Shown: positions 1-15,000 of the stretch, piece by piece
Numbering within the stretch: the first letter of the stretch is position 1
Layout: each line of letters begins with the position of its first letter
Origin: Solobacterium sp.
GTDB taxonomy: Bacteria > Bacillota_I > Bacilli_A > Erysipelotrichales > Erysipelotrichaceae
DNA length: 29,628 nucleotides
Reading direction: 5' to 3'
NCBI GenBank assembly: GCA_017543025.1
Contig: JAFYGX010000209.1
Coordinates: forward strand, 1 to 29,628
The notes under the pieces: model-generated
The model's database searches: none
Told to the model about the DNA's origin: nothing
What the model saw: only the letters and a program-made list of their open reading frames with translations
Program-made: the position numbers and the translations under genes

Positions 1-3000
1 ATTAATGCAGTGGTAAGCAGTACGCCGATCTATGCGGATTACTATACCTTTCATATTTCTGTAAGCGAAGAGAAAGAAGAAGGCTATGAGGTATCGATCG
101 TATTCCCGCAGACCGTAAAGGGAAATGATTACAGATTGTTCTTTGTAGAGAATGAAGAAGTAACCGAAATCAAAGACGGGACAGTTGATACAACAGGAGA
201 AGAAGGAGACCCGGAAGCAGCTGGGTTCAGCTTTCATACAGACAGACTTGGTGAATTTGTATTTGCCTGCACAAAGACCTATGAATATCAGATACCGGAA
301 GGAAGTCTGGTATATGAAGTGACAAAGGATGAACCGGTATCGTTAAGGGAAGTGCTTGTTTCTTCTGAGATGGTCAGTGAAGAAGATGCAGATCTCTTTG
401 TGACTTATGTAACAGAAGTAACATCTCAAGACCCGGAAGCCGTAAAAGTAGAACTACTTAATGAAGAAGAATGCATGATAACTCCTTCTGCGATGTTCAG
501 TGAAACCAGTCTTACGGTAACGATGGAAGACGGGCAGAGTGGAACCATTACGGTAAAGGATACAAGAGAACATCAGCCGGTCGAAGAAGATGGTGGGATT
601 GAAGCAGCAGTCTCCAACCCGGAAGATGAAGAGATTGAATCAATTGTCATTAAACCGGCAGAAGACAAACTGCTTCCGAAGGATGCAGAAAGTACAGCGA
701 AAGTAGTGGAAGGAAGTGCATCCATTGAAAAGATCGCTGCAGATGCAGAACAGAAGAAAGGGAATCCGGAAGCGGTAACAGAATACAAAGTCTTTGATAT
801 TGATCTGGAGAATGTAAAGAAAGAAGACTATAACGGATTCCATGTAGAACTGACACTGAGTGAAGCAGGAGCCGTATCAGGCGGGGAATATAAGCTCTAT
901 CACATTAAAGATGACGGTACGTATGAAGCGGTACCGGTAGAAGTAAAGACCAGAAAAGATGAAGCAGGCAATGAGGTCGCTGATACGATTGTTTTCACGA
1001 CGCCTTCGTTTTCGGAATTTGTATTAGCTTATACAGTCGATTTCCATTGGGGAGACTATACCTACAGTATTGATGGAGAAAGTGAAATCACATTAAGTGC
1101 ATTGCTGGAGAAACTGAATGTAACAGAGATCACGATTACAGATGTTACAGACGTAAGCTTTACGAATCCGGAATACATTGAAATCACAAAAACAGAACCC
1201 GACTGGGTACTTCGTTCCCTGAAGACGTTCAATACCGAAGAGAAACTCACACTGAGTCTTAAAAACGGGAAGAGCGTGGAGATTAAGGTGACGGATGAAA
1301 GTGCCGGCGAGAGCGGTACCTGGACGAATGGAAACAATGGAAGTGGTACATGGGCCGTTGATGAAGACGGTGTCTTGACCATATCCGGAACCGGTGCGAT
1401 GAAAGACTATACTACAAATAACAAATGGGTATCAGAAACCCCGTGGTTTGATTACATCGTAAAAGATAGCACTCATCCAAACCCTTCTGTAACCAAAATA
1501 GTGATTACAGGTGGAATCACCAGAATAGGTACAAATTCATTTACCCGGACGTACAATCTGAATGAGATCGATGCTTCTGATTGCACCTCGCTTACAACAA
1601 TCGGAGGTTCTGCATTTAAACAGCAAAGCAGCGGTTCTGCTTCCAATAATCCGAATAACCCGAAAATAATTAATTTTTCCGGTTGCAGTAATCTTTCGAC
1701 AATTGAAACAGATGCGTTCAGAGACTGCAAAAAAATTGATTCCATTGATATTTCCGGAACAAAGCTGAATGCAAGTGTTCTCACAACATCCGGCGCTGGT
1801 TTTGGTTCAAGCAAGACTGCCATTCAGACCCTCAAAGCCAATAACTGTACAAGTATAACAGGTGCACTGGATCTGTCTGAATATACCTCTTTGACAACAC
1901 TGGAGCTTTCCGGCTGCAGTGGAATTACCAGTCTGACTCTTCCGGCCAGTGTAACAACACTTGATATTTCCGGCTGTGTAAATCTGGACTCGCTGGAGCT
2001 TTCAGCGTGCACGAATCTTACAACAGTAAAAGCTGGGAATCGTTCTGATCTGACCGATCTTTCCTGGCTGACACTTCCTTCTTCGGTTACCACACTGGAT
2101 GTGTCCGGTTTTACAAGTCTTACATCGATTACAGTACCGACGTCTGTAACCAGTCTGAATGCCTCCGGCTGTACCGGAATAACTGCACTTGATCTGAGCA
2201 GTACTTCTCTCAGCAGTATTGATGTTTCAGATAATCATGCTCTGACCGCATTGAAGATTCCTGCATCTGTTAATTCACTGAATATTACAGGATGTTCAAA
2301 TGTGGTGATCTATTTCGATGGTACTTCATCCAGTCTGCCTGAAAATCTGATTCCGGACTCCGTTCCATTGATTTCCTGGGGTGATTATTCTTATTCGATA
2401 CCACGTTTCAGCTCTGTAACTCTGCAGGAGATTTTTACTGCGCTTGGAATAACCGGAATTACAGCGGAAAACGATGTTCAGAGTATCAGTGCATCAGATG
2501 ATAGTATTCTGCAGATTGATGGTCTTACCGTTAAAAATCTGACCTTATTTGAACAGCCGCAGACGCTTACGATTACATTAAAGAGCGGAATCAGCGGAAG
2601 TATAAAGGTAGAACTGTTGCCATTGACAGAGTCGGATGATCTGAATCAGTTTACAGATGATCAAACGTCTTATAGCTATGAAGGAGATACTAGATCCTAC
2701 CCGCTTACTGAAGCAGCAGCACTGAAAGAAGGAGATCATCTGAGTCTTTCACTTTCGTTCTCTGAAGTGCCGGATGGAACAGAAGGTGCGCGTCAGATGG
2801 CGCTTCTCGAACCGATGACCTATACCTTCCCGGCCGGGTTAACGGTTACAGATGTGCCGGAGACAATTATGTTTTCTTCCGGCAACAGAAATGATAATGA
2901 ATCGTTTGAGCTTTCTGTGACACGAAGTACTGATCCGGATACCGGTGCACAGATCCTGGAATTAACAGGAGAGTTTAATGATGCACAGAAAGAAGCGATC

Positions 3001-6000
3001 CGTGCACTGAGTGCGGTGAGCTTTACTATTCCGGTTACGGTTCAGGTAACTGCAGTGCCTGGAGAATATGAGCTTGGAAATGGACTTGTCTTATCTGCCG
3101 TCAGTCCGAAGAACGCAAAGGTAACGATTGCTTCGGGAGAATATGATGCAGAAACTGATACGATTCAATATACCGTGACAGTGGAAGCGGAAGGTGATCT
3201 CACGGTGGAAGGAATTGATTATCCGGTAGTCATTACCGATCTTTCTGCAGGGAATACGCCAGCTGTGAGCTTTGTTTCAGGCAGCTATCTCTATACCCAT
3301 AAAGAAGGATTTGATCCTGAGCATGCAAGCAAAGTGAACGGGGAAGATGCAGTGATTGGTACGGAAACTGCATTTACCGGATTACCGGTAACCGTATCAC
3401 AGATGTATGGCGGAGATGTGATTACGCTTACGTATACCGCAAAGCCACTGAAAGGTACTTATATCGGAAACGAACAGGCTGAGATTACAAATACAGCCAC
3501 AATTGACAACCATAGAAATCCATACAACATTCCGACTGATGATACAGCTTCTGTTTCCAATACGGTTGCTTATCACACATTGAACCGGGAATATCTGACG
3601 CTGGACGGCAGCTGGGCATACTGGAGAGTTACGGTAAACCCGAGCGGTTATAAAATCAACAATGGCAGCGATCTCAAACTCGCAGATGTTTTTGATGATG
3701 GGGTCACAGGAGATGCAGAACAGTCAATTGACTACTCCAGCATCAAAGTGACAAGTGAAGCAGATATCAGCTATGACTACAGCGGAAGCACCGGTACATT
3801 TGTCATTCCGGATAGTACGGCTGTTACGATTACCTATCGCACACGGATCAAAGCTAATCCGGGCGATGCGAAACTGTTCCGCGGTACGGCACGGTTAACG
3901 GACCAGGATGGAACTGTGATTGCCACTGCAACGGCAGGCGTTACACAGGAACCGGTTGTTATTTACCCGAGTCCGACAGATGTGGACGGTCCGGTAAACC
4001 GCTATATGTTAAAGCTCTATGTCTATGCGGACGGGGCAATGCAGACGGGGATTGCGGGAGCGACATTTATCCTGAAAGACGCAAACCAGCGGGCAATTGA
4101 ATACAAGCTTGGTGACAATAAAGGTGAGCCCGTAACATTTACAACCGGAGAAAACGGGTATGTGAATATTGACCTGAACGAAGAACCGGGTGATGTATCG
4201 ATTCAGAAGAATACTGCCTACTATCTTGAAATGATGCAGGCCTTACCCGGTTACCAGAAAGACAACACGCTTTACAGCTTCATGATTACAGACGACCCGG
4301 ACTATGACGCCGGCGGGTTCTATACGTACTACAACGGCGATACGATGAAGGTAAGACTGTATCCGGCGGAACCCGGACTCAGTGTTTCCATACGCTTTTC
4401 CGGCAGCTATTCTCTGCGGGACGATCAGAAAAATGCTGTAGTCGCAATTCTGCAGAAGAAGGACGACCATAACAACTGGGTAGAAGTTGAACGCCACCCA
4501 TATACCGATACCAGATGGGGTTCCATCACATTTAATGAAGTTCTGTACGATGAAAATCTTGGTGTATATCAGAATGTTTACCGTGTGGTGGAAGAAAACC
4601 AGAGCCCGTGGGATCTGCCGGAAGACATAAATCTCACAACACATTATTACAGCATGGTGAATGCGGCTGAAGCAATGCCATACACAGAACCGCAGGATTT
4701 TTCAGTAGATAAAGCGAGTGACAGTGTAAGTGTGGTCATTGATAACCGCTATGAGGAATCACAGCTGACGATCGTCAAGATGAATAAGAGTACCGGAGAG
4801 GCACTCCCTGACGCTGAATTCTCGGTCTATCAGATTCTGAATGGACAGCAGACCGGCGAACCGGTAAAAACATATACAACCGATTCTGAGGGAACGATTG
4901 TGGTACGAGGCGGTGAAAGCTTTGAATCAGAAACACTGTATGGCATCAAAGAGACAGCTGCACCGGATGGCTATCTTCTGCCTCAGCACGAAGAATGGCA
5001 GTATTTCTATTTCTGTAACGATCCATATCTCGAACCGAGTATTCTGGCAAACCTTCCCGAAGGGGCAACCGCAGTCAATCTGACAAACTCCGGAGACAAG
5101 GTTACCGTTGACAACCAGAAAGAGATTATTGACATCCCGATCATGAAACTCTGGCAGGGTGGAACCTGGCCGGAGAATGCGGAAGTTGTGATCGGACTGT
5201 ACCGGCGCATTGAAGGCGAAGAAGAGGACCAGCCTGTTCTGAACCCGGATGACAGTGCACCGATGACGAAGACACTGACACAGGCAATTCCATACAATAC
5301 ATTTACCGGGCTTTATTCCAGAGATGAACAGGACCGCAATTACATTTATTCCATCAAAGAAGAAAGCATTAATGGTATTGATCCACTTGATGCAGGATAT
5401 GTACAGGAATACGGTATTTCCAGTGCCGGTGTATACATTGTTCGAAACAAGCCGGCAACCTCTCTTACCGTCCGTAAAGAATGGTATGACTTTTCAGGAA
5501 ACAGAATTGAAGATGAAACATTGCTGAGGGAACAGTCGCCGGTCACATTTGATGTGTACCAGTCTTCTGTGGCTTTTACAGACTCCACTACGGAAGATGG
5601 CGTTACCTATGAAGACCTCGCTGCGTTTACGGAGAGCTGTGAGAAGGTGCGTGAACATCTGACATTTGGTATGGATGATGGCTGGACGATGATGATTCGT
5701 GATCTGGATCAGCAGGATGATCTTGGCAATCGTTATTACTACTATGCACTGGAGGATATCCCTTCGTTTGGAACTGAACTATATGTGCTGGATGATGAGA
5801 ATGGAATCATTACCATTCAGAATCAGATCGCACCGGAGAATGTGAATCTGACGGTAACCAAAGCGGCGTTAGTGGAAGATCCAAGACCAGAGTCCTTAGA
5901 CAGAGACTTTGAATTTACGCTGAAGCTGACAGCCAACGGTCATCCGGTTCGCAGCTGGCAGGTATACACCGATTTAGAACACCCGGAAAATAATCTGGTG

Positions 6001-9000
6001 ACAGACTGGAACGGTGAAGTGAAATTCACGCTGAAGCCGACAAATCCGGATCAACAGCCAACGGAAGGAGCTTCCATCACCCTGAGTGTTCCGGTGGGGG
6101 TCAATGCGTCTGTTACCGAGACTGCAAATCCGGAATATACGGTCGAAACAGCAGCGACAGTATCTGGTGAGACCGGAGATAACGGGAGAACCTTTTCCTA
6201 TGGCACAGATAGTGAGGTTCCTGAAGTAACCCTTACCTATACCAACACCCTGCGTGTTATCTGCAAGGTAATCGATGATAACAATAACCAGACCCCGTTT
6301 GAGTCACTGAAAAGTGCTCTGAGATTTATTCATGACCATGCGGGCAGTTTCACTTCCCCATGGACCATCTATCTGCTGGAAGATTATGAGATTCCAGCAA
6401 CCGATGTGGTTACCGTGCAGGAGGGAGAGAGTCTGATCATAACCACCGCATCAACACAGGATTCGATGTTCCCGTTCCGTCCAGGAGAGGAAGAAGATCG
6501 CGGTGTTATTAAGCGCGGAGCGGTTTCCGGAAGCCTGTTTACGAACAACGGAACCCTGACGCTTGAAAACATCATACTCGATGGTAATAAAGACAACTTT
6601 ACCGCAGAAGGCGACGGTGGTCTGGTAAACAGTAACGGCACATTACATCTGAATCAGGACACGGTACTGCGCAATTCTGCAGCAAGCGGAAAAGGTGGTG
6701 CTGTGTGCGCGGCAGGCAGTGTTTATATTGCTGCGTCAGGCATTGAGATTACCGGCAACAGCGCTCCAAGTGCATCTGCCCTTTATTTGAATGGCACGCT
6801 TACCATGACGACAGGAATAATTAAGGGCAATACCGGTGCCAGAGATGGCGCAGTCGTCGTGGAAGCTGCGACAGACCGGATCAATCTGAATGGCAATCCA
6901 GTTATTTTCGGCAATACAGATGCACAGGGCAAAAATGCCAATCTCTACATCGGAGCTGACAGCGATAATATTCTGAATGTTGTTACTCCGGGTCTTACTG
7001 CAGATGCACAGATTGGCGTCACTGCCATGGAAGGGCATATGCTGATCGGGGAGCAGTTTGCGACCGCGGAATTTGAACAGACTGCAAATCTGAAATGTTT
7101 CGTAAATGATGCTTATGGCTATCGCGGAAAACTGAAAGACGGTACCTCTACGAACATCGTATGGGATGGTCTGACCATTACAATCAAAAAAGAATATGAA
7201 GGGCGTGGCGCCAGTGCCAATGATCGTTTTACGATTACCCTTTCATCGTCTTCAATCATCATGAGCAGCTATATCATTGACGGTACGCTTGATTACACGG
7301 TGACTGCAGCGAGACAGGGAAGACCGGGAAGAATTGTATTCCGCAATGTAAAAGCAGATGATGTGATCTCAATTTCTCCGCTGCCGGTAGGTGAATATAC
7401 CATTGCCGAAGAAGCGTCCAACTATACTCCGACTTATACCGGTAATGAAACAGGAAGCGAAACGCCTGTCACAATCGAAGGCGGTGTTTTCACTGCGGAA
7501 AATGACAGCACCATCACAGTAACCAATACACGCAGACTGGCACAGGTGAATTTCACAAAGATTCTGGAAGACAGACTGAAGTCGGAAACGGAAACGCAGG
7601 AGTTTGCATTTACTGTTTCATTGCACGAAGCAGACGGAACAGCAGTTTCCGGTTTTAAGCTTGCGGAAGGAATCACCACGAATGATAACGGTGATGCGTC
7701 CTTTACAATGTCTCCGTCAAACAGCGCGGATGATGAGAAGGTATTCACAGCACCGGTAGGCGTTACCATGGCGATCCGTGAAAAGAATGACTTAAATTAC
7801 AGAGTCATAGTTGAAGCGAAGACTTTGGAAAATGCAGCGATCAGTAATCTCGCAGAGGAATCTTCTGAACAGGATACGGTGTTCACGTTCCAGGTAAGTG
7901 ATGATGGAGCAGCCATCAAGTTTACCAATGAGCGGAAGATGGCAAATATCGCGCTTCAGAAGAGACTGATCAACAAAGTGTCTGAAACAGAATCCTTCAC
8001 GTTTACCATTACGCTTACCCGTGCGGATGGGAATCCTGCCGCCGGATATACGATGTACAAGGATGAGGAAGATCCGTCGAAAAATATTACGACAGATACT
8101 GCTGGAAAGGCAGCCATAAAGTTTGATTTTGGAAAAGGAGAATCGTTCAAGGATATTCAGCTCGACATTCCGGATGGCACAAAGCTGGAGGTCGCAGAAA
8201 CAGATGTTAACGGTCATCCTGATTTCTATGACACAACGTATTCCATTAATAACGGAACTGCACAACCTGGCACTAAAGCAACAATCAACACTGTCTCAGA
8301 TTCTGACAGCAGTATTGCCTTTACCAATACACGCAAAACGAAAACAATCGTTGTAAAGAACACTGTCAACGGCTACTCCGGCAACGTAGTGCCTTTCACT
8401 TACACTGCAACGGTAACTGACTGGAATAGTGAGGAGCCTAAACCTGAGAATTATGATGATTATAACGCCAATGACTTTATAAATGGTGTTATGACTTTTG
8501 AACTGACTACCGGCCAGACACAGACACTGACGGTTCCTTATGGTGCAGAGTTAACTGTGGCAGAAGGCTTTATTGTCGGGTATGGAACAACCGTAAAACG
8601 AGGCAGTGCAGCTGCAGTTGAGAAGTTGAGTGATACCTTCACTGTCACACGGGATACGGATATGCCGGCTTCTTCACCATTGCTGTTTACAAACAGTCAG
8701 CTGATCGGCTTACGGATTGTAAACAATACCTCATCCAAATTGGAGAATGTCACGATTACTGTCGACAAGAACAATATCTACCTTGTAAATGAAGACCAGA
8801 CCGGACAGGAGAGAATCAGCACCAATAAAACTGCGACCATCAGTGTTGACGCAGGAAAAACAGCGATTCTAGAAATCCAGCATGATACGTCTGTAACAGC
8901 GAGCCAGAGTTACAGTGTAAAAGGCACAACTCCTGCAGTCGGATACTATTACACTATCAACAATGAGCCTTCCTTCCATGAAACTGCAAATCCGGCAATT

Positions 9001-12000
9001 CTGCGGGTATATAATGCTTCAAATTATGAAGTAAAGGGTGAGCTTCGCTACAGTGTTCAGGATTCAACAGTCACCTTTACGGAACAGCCGCTGGTCAGCT
9101 TTGACTCCAACGGCGGTTTCTGGACCACTGAGATGGAAGGATATAAAGACCGGGATGGAGACCGCAGAGTATATCAGAAGCCGGTCACAAGCGGAGAAAA
9201 GGTTGCCCGTCCATCTCCGGATCCGGTATATCCGACTGCAGAAGAGATTGGATTCCTTGGCTGGACAGTTGATGAAGACTTTGCCAATGCTTCTCATGCT
9301 GCAGGAGAGGATATCTCTGCCAAAGCATATGACTTTGAAAATACTCCGGTAACTGAGCCTATCACGCTTTATGCAGTGTGGGCAAAACCAGCACGTGATG
9401 AACGCGTTGTAACGGTTAAGAACGGGACAGCGGAAATAATGGATGTCACTGTTACATTGACGAAGAATGGCAGTCCGGTTTCGAGACATGTGATTTATAC
9501 AGATCCGCAGAATCCAGACTCGAAAATAACCACAAATGATAATGGAATTGCGACAATCGGCATCCCTGCCGGAGAGAGCAGAAACCTGACCGTACCGGAT
9601 CAGGTGAACGCTGTTTTCAGTGTGGAAAATGAAACCTTGGCAGTATCTTCGCAGTATGAGCTGATTGCTTCTGATGATAATAAATCGTATACGATCGCTT
9701 CTGTAAACAGAGATGGTACCGTTACCTTTATTCCTGGTGTCTGCAAGATTACTGACGCTGCTGGAAATGTTCTTTATGACAACAACGGTAAGACGGCGGT
9801 TTATGCGACCCTTTCTGCAGCGTTTACTGCATATGGCGGAACGCTGTATACAGATGCATCTCATACCACTGCAGGAACGCAGGCATATGTGAAGATGCTG
9901 GTGGATGAGTATACCATCACAGAAACTGTGCCCATCACTTTCCCGAGTAAGCCTATGACATTTACCACTGCAGGGAAAGATGACGATGACTTCCCTTATG
10001 TTGGTTCACGGACCCGCAGTGCGATTTACAGATCTATGGAGGGAGCTAATAATAACTGCTTTATCGCAGGTGCTGGCAATACTACGCTTACAGATATCAT
10101 TCTTGATGGTGGCAGCGAGTATGGAGTGAAAATTGCAAAAGCAAAAAACGGCGGCTTGATCTATATGAACAATGACGCCGGAATACTCAATGTCACGGAA
10201 GGGGCAACACTGCGTAATTGTGAATTTGCGGTTTATGATGACGGAAATAACAGCCGCGGTGGCGCGATTTACATGACAAAAGGCACGCTGAATGTTGATG
10301 CAGGTCTGTTCTCCAATCTCCATGCCTATCAGGGTGGTGCGATCTGTGTAACAGGCGGCACGATGAATGTCACCGGAACAGCGGGAAGCACAAAGTTTGA
10401 AGACTGCAGCTCTGAAAAACAGGATGGCGGTGCCATCTACTATAACAGGGCAAAAGATGTTGTCATTGACGGCGGTACGGATAAAGATAACCCCGGAATC
10501 ATCTTTACAAGATGCGTGGCTGCGTATACGAACGGTACAGGAGATGGAAGTGATGGCGGCGCAATTTTTGCCACGTCGAACTATACGAATACCGTAACGG
10601 TGAAGGGATGTTCCTTTGTTGAATGCAGTGCCAGGACTGGAAACAAAGAGTCAACATCAGGTTACGGTGGCGGCGGTATCTGTGCGTACAAGGTGAAAGG
10701 ACTCACTGTAGAAGCGTGTACGTTTGAAGACTGTGATACCCTCTGCGGCGGCGGTGCGATTGCGGCAATTGTCAAATATACAGAGACCGTTGAAAACGAA
10801 ACCGTCACGGTTAAGAATAGTGACTTCAACCGATGCAACTGCAAGGGTCAGGCCGGTGCACTGGGAGTCTATCAGGATAATAATGGTGCGACAAACAGCG
10901 CAACGAAGCTGTCTGTTATTGACAGTACCTTTGATCATTGCTCGAGCGGCACCAACAACGGTTCCGGCGGAGCGATTCAGTGCTATCTGCCATGCATGGA
11001 ATTTTCCGGCAGCACCTTTACGGATTGCTGGGCCGGTAAAGAAGGCGGAGCTGTGAATAACTTCTTCGGCAGCAATTATACAGCAGTGTGGGGAAAATCC
11101 TCTATGACTGTTACAAACTGCAGATTTATCCGCTGTCGTGCAGAAGACCGGTACGATACCTCGGCGGTGCAGCATTATGGCGGCGGCATCAATACCAAGG
11201 CTAAGACGGTGACTGTGACCGGCAGTTATTTTGAAGACTGCGTATCCACATTGAGAGAAGGAGGTGCACTTCATATCGGCGGCCAGGGAGGCGGCAGTAA
11301 GGCAACAATTACCGGCAGCACCTTCAAAAACTGTTCTGCGAAGAATGGCGGTGGTGCAGTGCTTTCTTCTCACGAAACATTGGAAATCAGTACGTCAAAT
11401 TTCTACGGCTGCTCTTCCTCCGCAAGCAATGGCGGTGCGGTATATCACACCAGAAACAGCAGAGGGGATTCGGAACAGGGAACTACAACGATAACGGAAA
11501 GTATATTTGGTATTGACCCGAAAGATGAAGGAAGCCTGGGCTGCAGTGCGGTACAGAACGGCGGTGCAATCTGGACGAGGGCTGCTACGTATTCTATTAC
11601 TGACTGCACGATCAATAATTGTTCGGCAAATAACGGCGGTGCAATATATCTGGATAATGAAAAAACAGCAGGGCAGTCTGGCACAATCACTGACGGCAGC
11701 ATTATTGACTGCCAAGCTGTAAAAGGCAGCGCAATCTATGTTGAAAACAAAGCAACATTCAGTGGTGAGCTCAATGTCTCTGGCAATACTGTTTCCGATA
11801 TCAACGACGGTGCAATACACGGAGGAAAACTTTACTTTGAGGGCAATGTGAAGGTGGAAAACAATAGCTGTAGCGCTGATTCCACTTACAATCATGACGT
11901 TCTCATGCAGAACAACAATGCCACTACTATCTATACAACAAGCAACGGCTTAGAGGAAATGGCCAATATCGGAGTCTATGTGCCAGACAGCGTGTTCAAC

Positions 12001-15000
12001 AATCGTGGTCTTGAGGGAAAAGCTTTCGGTACTTATGACAACGGTGAAGGCAGCAGTGGCAGTAACTATCTGGATGCTTTCTTTAATAACCGTGACAGCG
12101 AACTATACGGTTATCAGGCATCTACGACTGACACTAATATCTATTGGGGCATCTATATCTGCAAAATTACAGATGAAGAAGGCAACACACTTAAACGAAC
12201 TAATGGCAGAGACGCGATCTATCCTAGAATCAACCTTGCACTTGAGGAGTTCAATACAGTTACTGGTGGGAAACCCGTCTATGTGAAGATGCTGATTGAA
12301 AACTACAATCTCGGGCAGACAGCGCAGATCGAGAATTTCCCTGATGCAAATATCACTTTGACCACGGAAACTCATACAGATAAAAAACCGGTAGAAGGTG
12401 AATATGATGGGAAGCATCCTTACCGCGGTAAGGAAGGTACTTTCTGCACGATTTCTCGCACTAACAGCACTAATCAGCTTTTTAAACTGAATAATGAAAA
12501 TGCTACCTTTCAACTCAGAAACATTACCCTGGATGGACGCAAGGATAAAACCACTGAAAAGGGTAACTTCAGACTGATCGAGGTCGCAAGCGGTAATCTC
12601 TTTATCAACCGTGGTACGACCATGCAGTATGGTGCCGCAAGCAACGGCGGTGCAATTGAGGCGGCAGCTGATGCTCAGGTTACAATCAATGGTGAATATG
12701 ACGCCGATACGAAAGAGCCGACGGTCAGGTTTATAAACTGTACCGTAACCGGCAATAAACCAAATGGCGGGGCAATCAGAGCTTACGATCTGACCATCAA
12801 AAACAGTTCTAATAATAAAGGCGAGTATGGTACAGCTTTTATCAGCTGCAGTGCGTATAATGGCGGTGCGATCACCTCACTCGGATCGAGCATGGAAATT
12901 AATGGTGTTTACTTCGAGGATTGCCATACTACGTCCGCAGGCGGTGCAATCTACCATAACAATTCAGCTGCTGATACGACAACCACGGTTAAAAACAGTG
13001 CGTTTGAAAACTGCAGGACGAACGGAAACAACTGGGCCCATGGCGGCGCAATTGAAGCCAGAACTGCAGTCCTGAACGTAGAAGACTGCTCATTTAACGA
13101 TTGCCAGGCCACCTCGGACGGCGGTGCGGTTTATCATGGATTCGTGGATGGAAACAACAAACCATCCGGCAACCGGGATAAAACCTTAATAAAAAACACT
13201 TCCTTTACCGGATGCGCTACCAGTGGAACAGATACCGGCTACAATTATGGCGGCTCGGTATACACCCAGGCTAAGACGGCAGAAGTAATCGACAGCAGCT
13301 TCCTGAACAGCACAGCCACCAATCATGGCGGTGCGCTGTACTGTCAGACCAGCGTGGCAGATTCCGATGTGATCATTTACGGCACAAGATTTCTGAATTG
13401 TTCCACATCCCGTAACGGAGGTAATGGCGGTGCAATCTACACCAACTCCAAAGCCCTCACCCTGCAGAAGAATGGAACTGCAGAAACAACCATCAGTTCC
13501 TGCTCTGCGCCTGGTTACAGCGGTGCAGTACATATGGCGAACAGCGGCAGTGTGCTGAATGTCAAGGATGGTACGGTGATCAGTAACTGCTATGCCAATA
13601 AAGGCGGTGCAATCTATCTTCTTTCCGATGTAACGATGAATCTTACGGAGAGTCCGGAATTCAGAGAGAATGGCTATACAACGCAAAGCGGAAGTATTGT
13701 CGATGCGGAAGCAGGCGCGTGCATTTATCTCTCGGAGGGAAGCAGAATCAATCTTTCCGGAAGTCCGAAGTTCAGCAGAAACATTCTGTCGAATCAGCCA
13801 AGAATCACCAACGGCGGTATTACAGACTTTGTACGCCAGGATATCTATCTGGCGGGTTATGCTGGAACTTCCGCAACGTCGATCTATGTTGTCGGTGAGC
13901 TTACCGGCGATACCATCTGGGTATGGCCGGAACAATCACCTCACAGACTTCCGAATGAACAGTTTGCGAAGATTGATGATGAAGTTACTGTCAGTGATGA
14001 AACGCTGAGTCATCTCAGAAACTCTCTTGCAGATAATGTGACCCATTGCGAGTATGGCGAATATCTGGCTGGCGTTCAGCTTGGTGAAGGAAACAAGAAT
14101 GTCTACTGGGATAAGATGTATACCGTTTCCTTCAAGAAGATCGACAACAAGGGTGTAACGGTACCCGGTGCCGGTTTTACTTTTTACAAAGATATGGCAT
14201 GTAAAGAGGTGGTTGGATCTGCCGACTCTGCAGACGGAGAAACTGATACGGATGCACAGGGCAAACTCCTTCCAAGAGGTACCGTAGAGTTTACATCCAT
14301 CCGAATCGGCGCTTACTACATGAAAGAGACCGGAGTACCGACCAGTTTTAAAGAAAATGATGCGACCTATATCGTGCTGGTAGGTACACCGTATTTAGCA
14401 CCGAATGATGACAACAGATATCTGTGGGAGAATGGAGGGCCACTTGATGTGCCTGACGCCGCAACCCTGGTTGCCCGGCATACGACCGATGCCGGTAAAT
14501 ACTACGGTATTTTCCCGCTGGATGAAAACAACAAAGCAGTGCTTCGTGCCAATCTTGCCAGCAACAGTGTAGGTATTGTGAATATCCGCAACGACTATCA
14601 GGTCAGCTTCATGAAAACGGACAGTGATGGTAAAGCATTGCCTGGCGCAGCGTTTACAATCTACACTCAGATTCTTGACAGTGAAGGGAATCCGGCTGCT
14701 TTTGAAGACGGTTATCCGGAGCTGATGCTTTGGAGCCGGGATGGCGAGACGTATCCTGCTCCGGTGGTATCGGCAGATGGCACTGCAGCATATAAAGATG
14801 TAAACAACAATACACTCCCGAAGGGAATGGTATATTTCCGTGAGCTTCCGCTTGGCACCTATTATCTGCTTGAGACCGATTATCCGGAACGTAACGGTGA
14901 TGGACGCCGTACCTATTATGCGGAGAGTGATCGTGTTTTCAGACTGACGGTGGAAGAGGATACTGAATCACCGGATAACATCAAATCAACACTCAGTGAA

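Noticed and set aside
9064..9864. 266-codon minus-strand frame
   Set aside because: Antisense to the giant gene, rich in Cys, Arg and Ser with no domain or ribosome binding site; a shadow of the coding strand's codon bias.
10657..11373. 238-codon minus-strand frame
   Set aside because: Antisense to the GGAI repeat region; its length follows from the repetitive coding sequence, and no protein family is visible.
10200..13700. Regularly spaced GGCGGTGC-like nucleotide repeats, at first sight array-like
   Set aside because: They encode the GGA(I/V) motifs in one unbroken frame, vary at wobble positions and have variable spacing; not a CRISPR array.
13186..13935. 249-codon minus-strand frame
   Set aside because: Antisense to beta-helix module 3; same reason as above.
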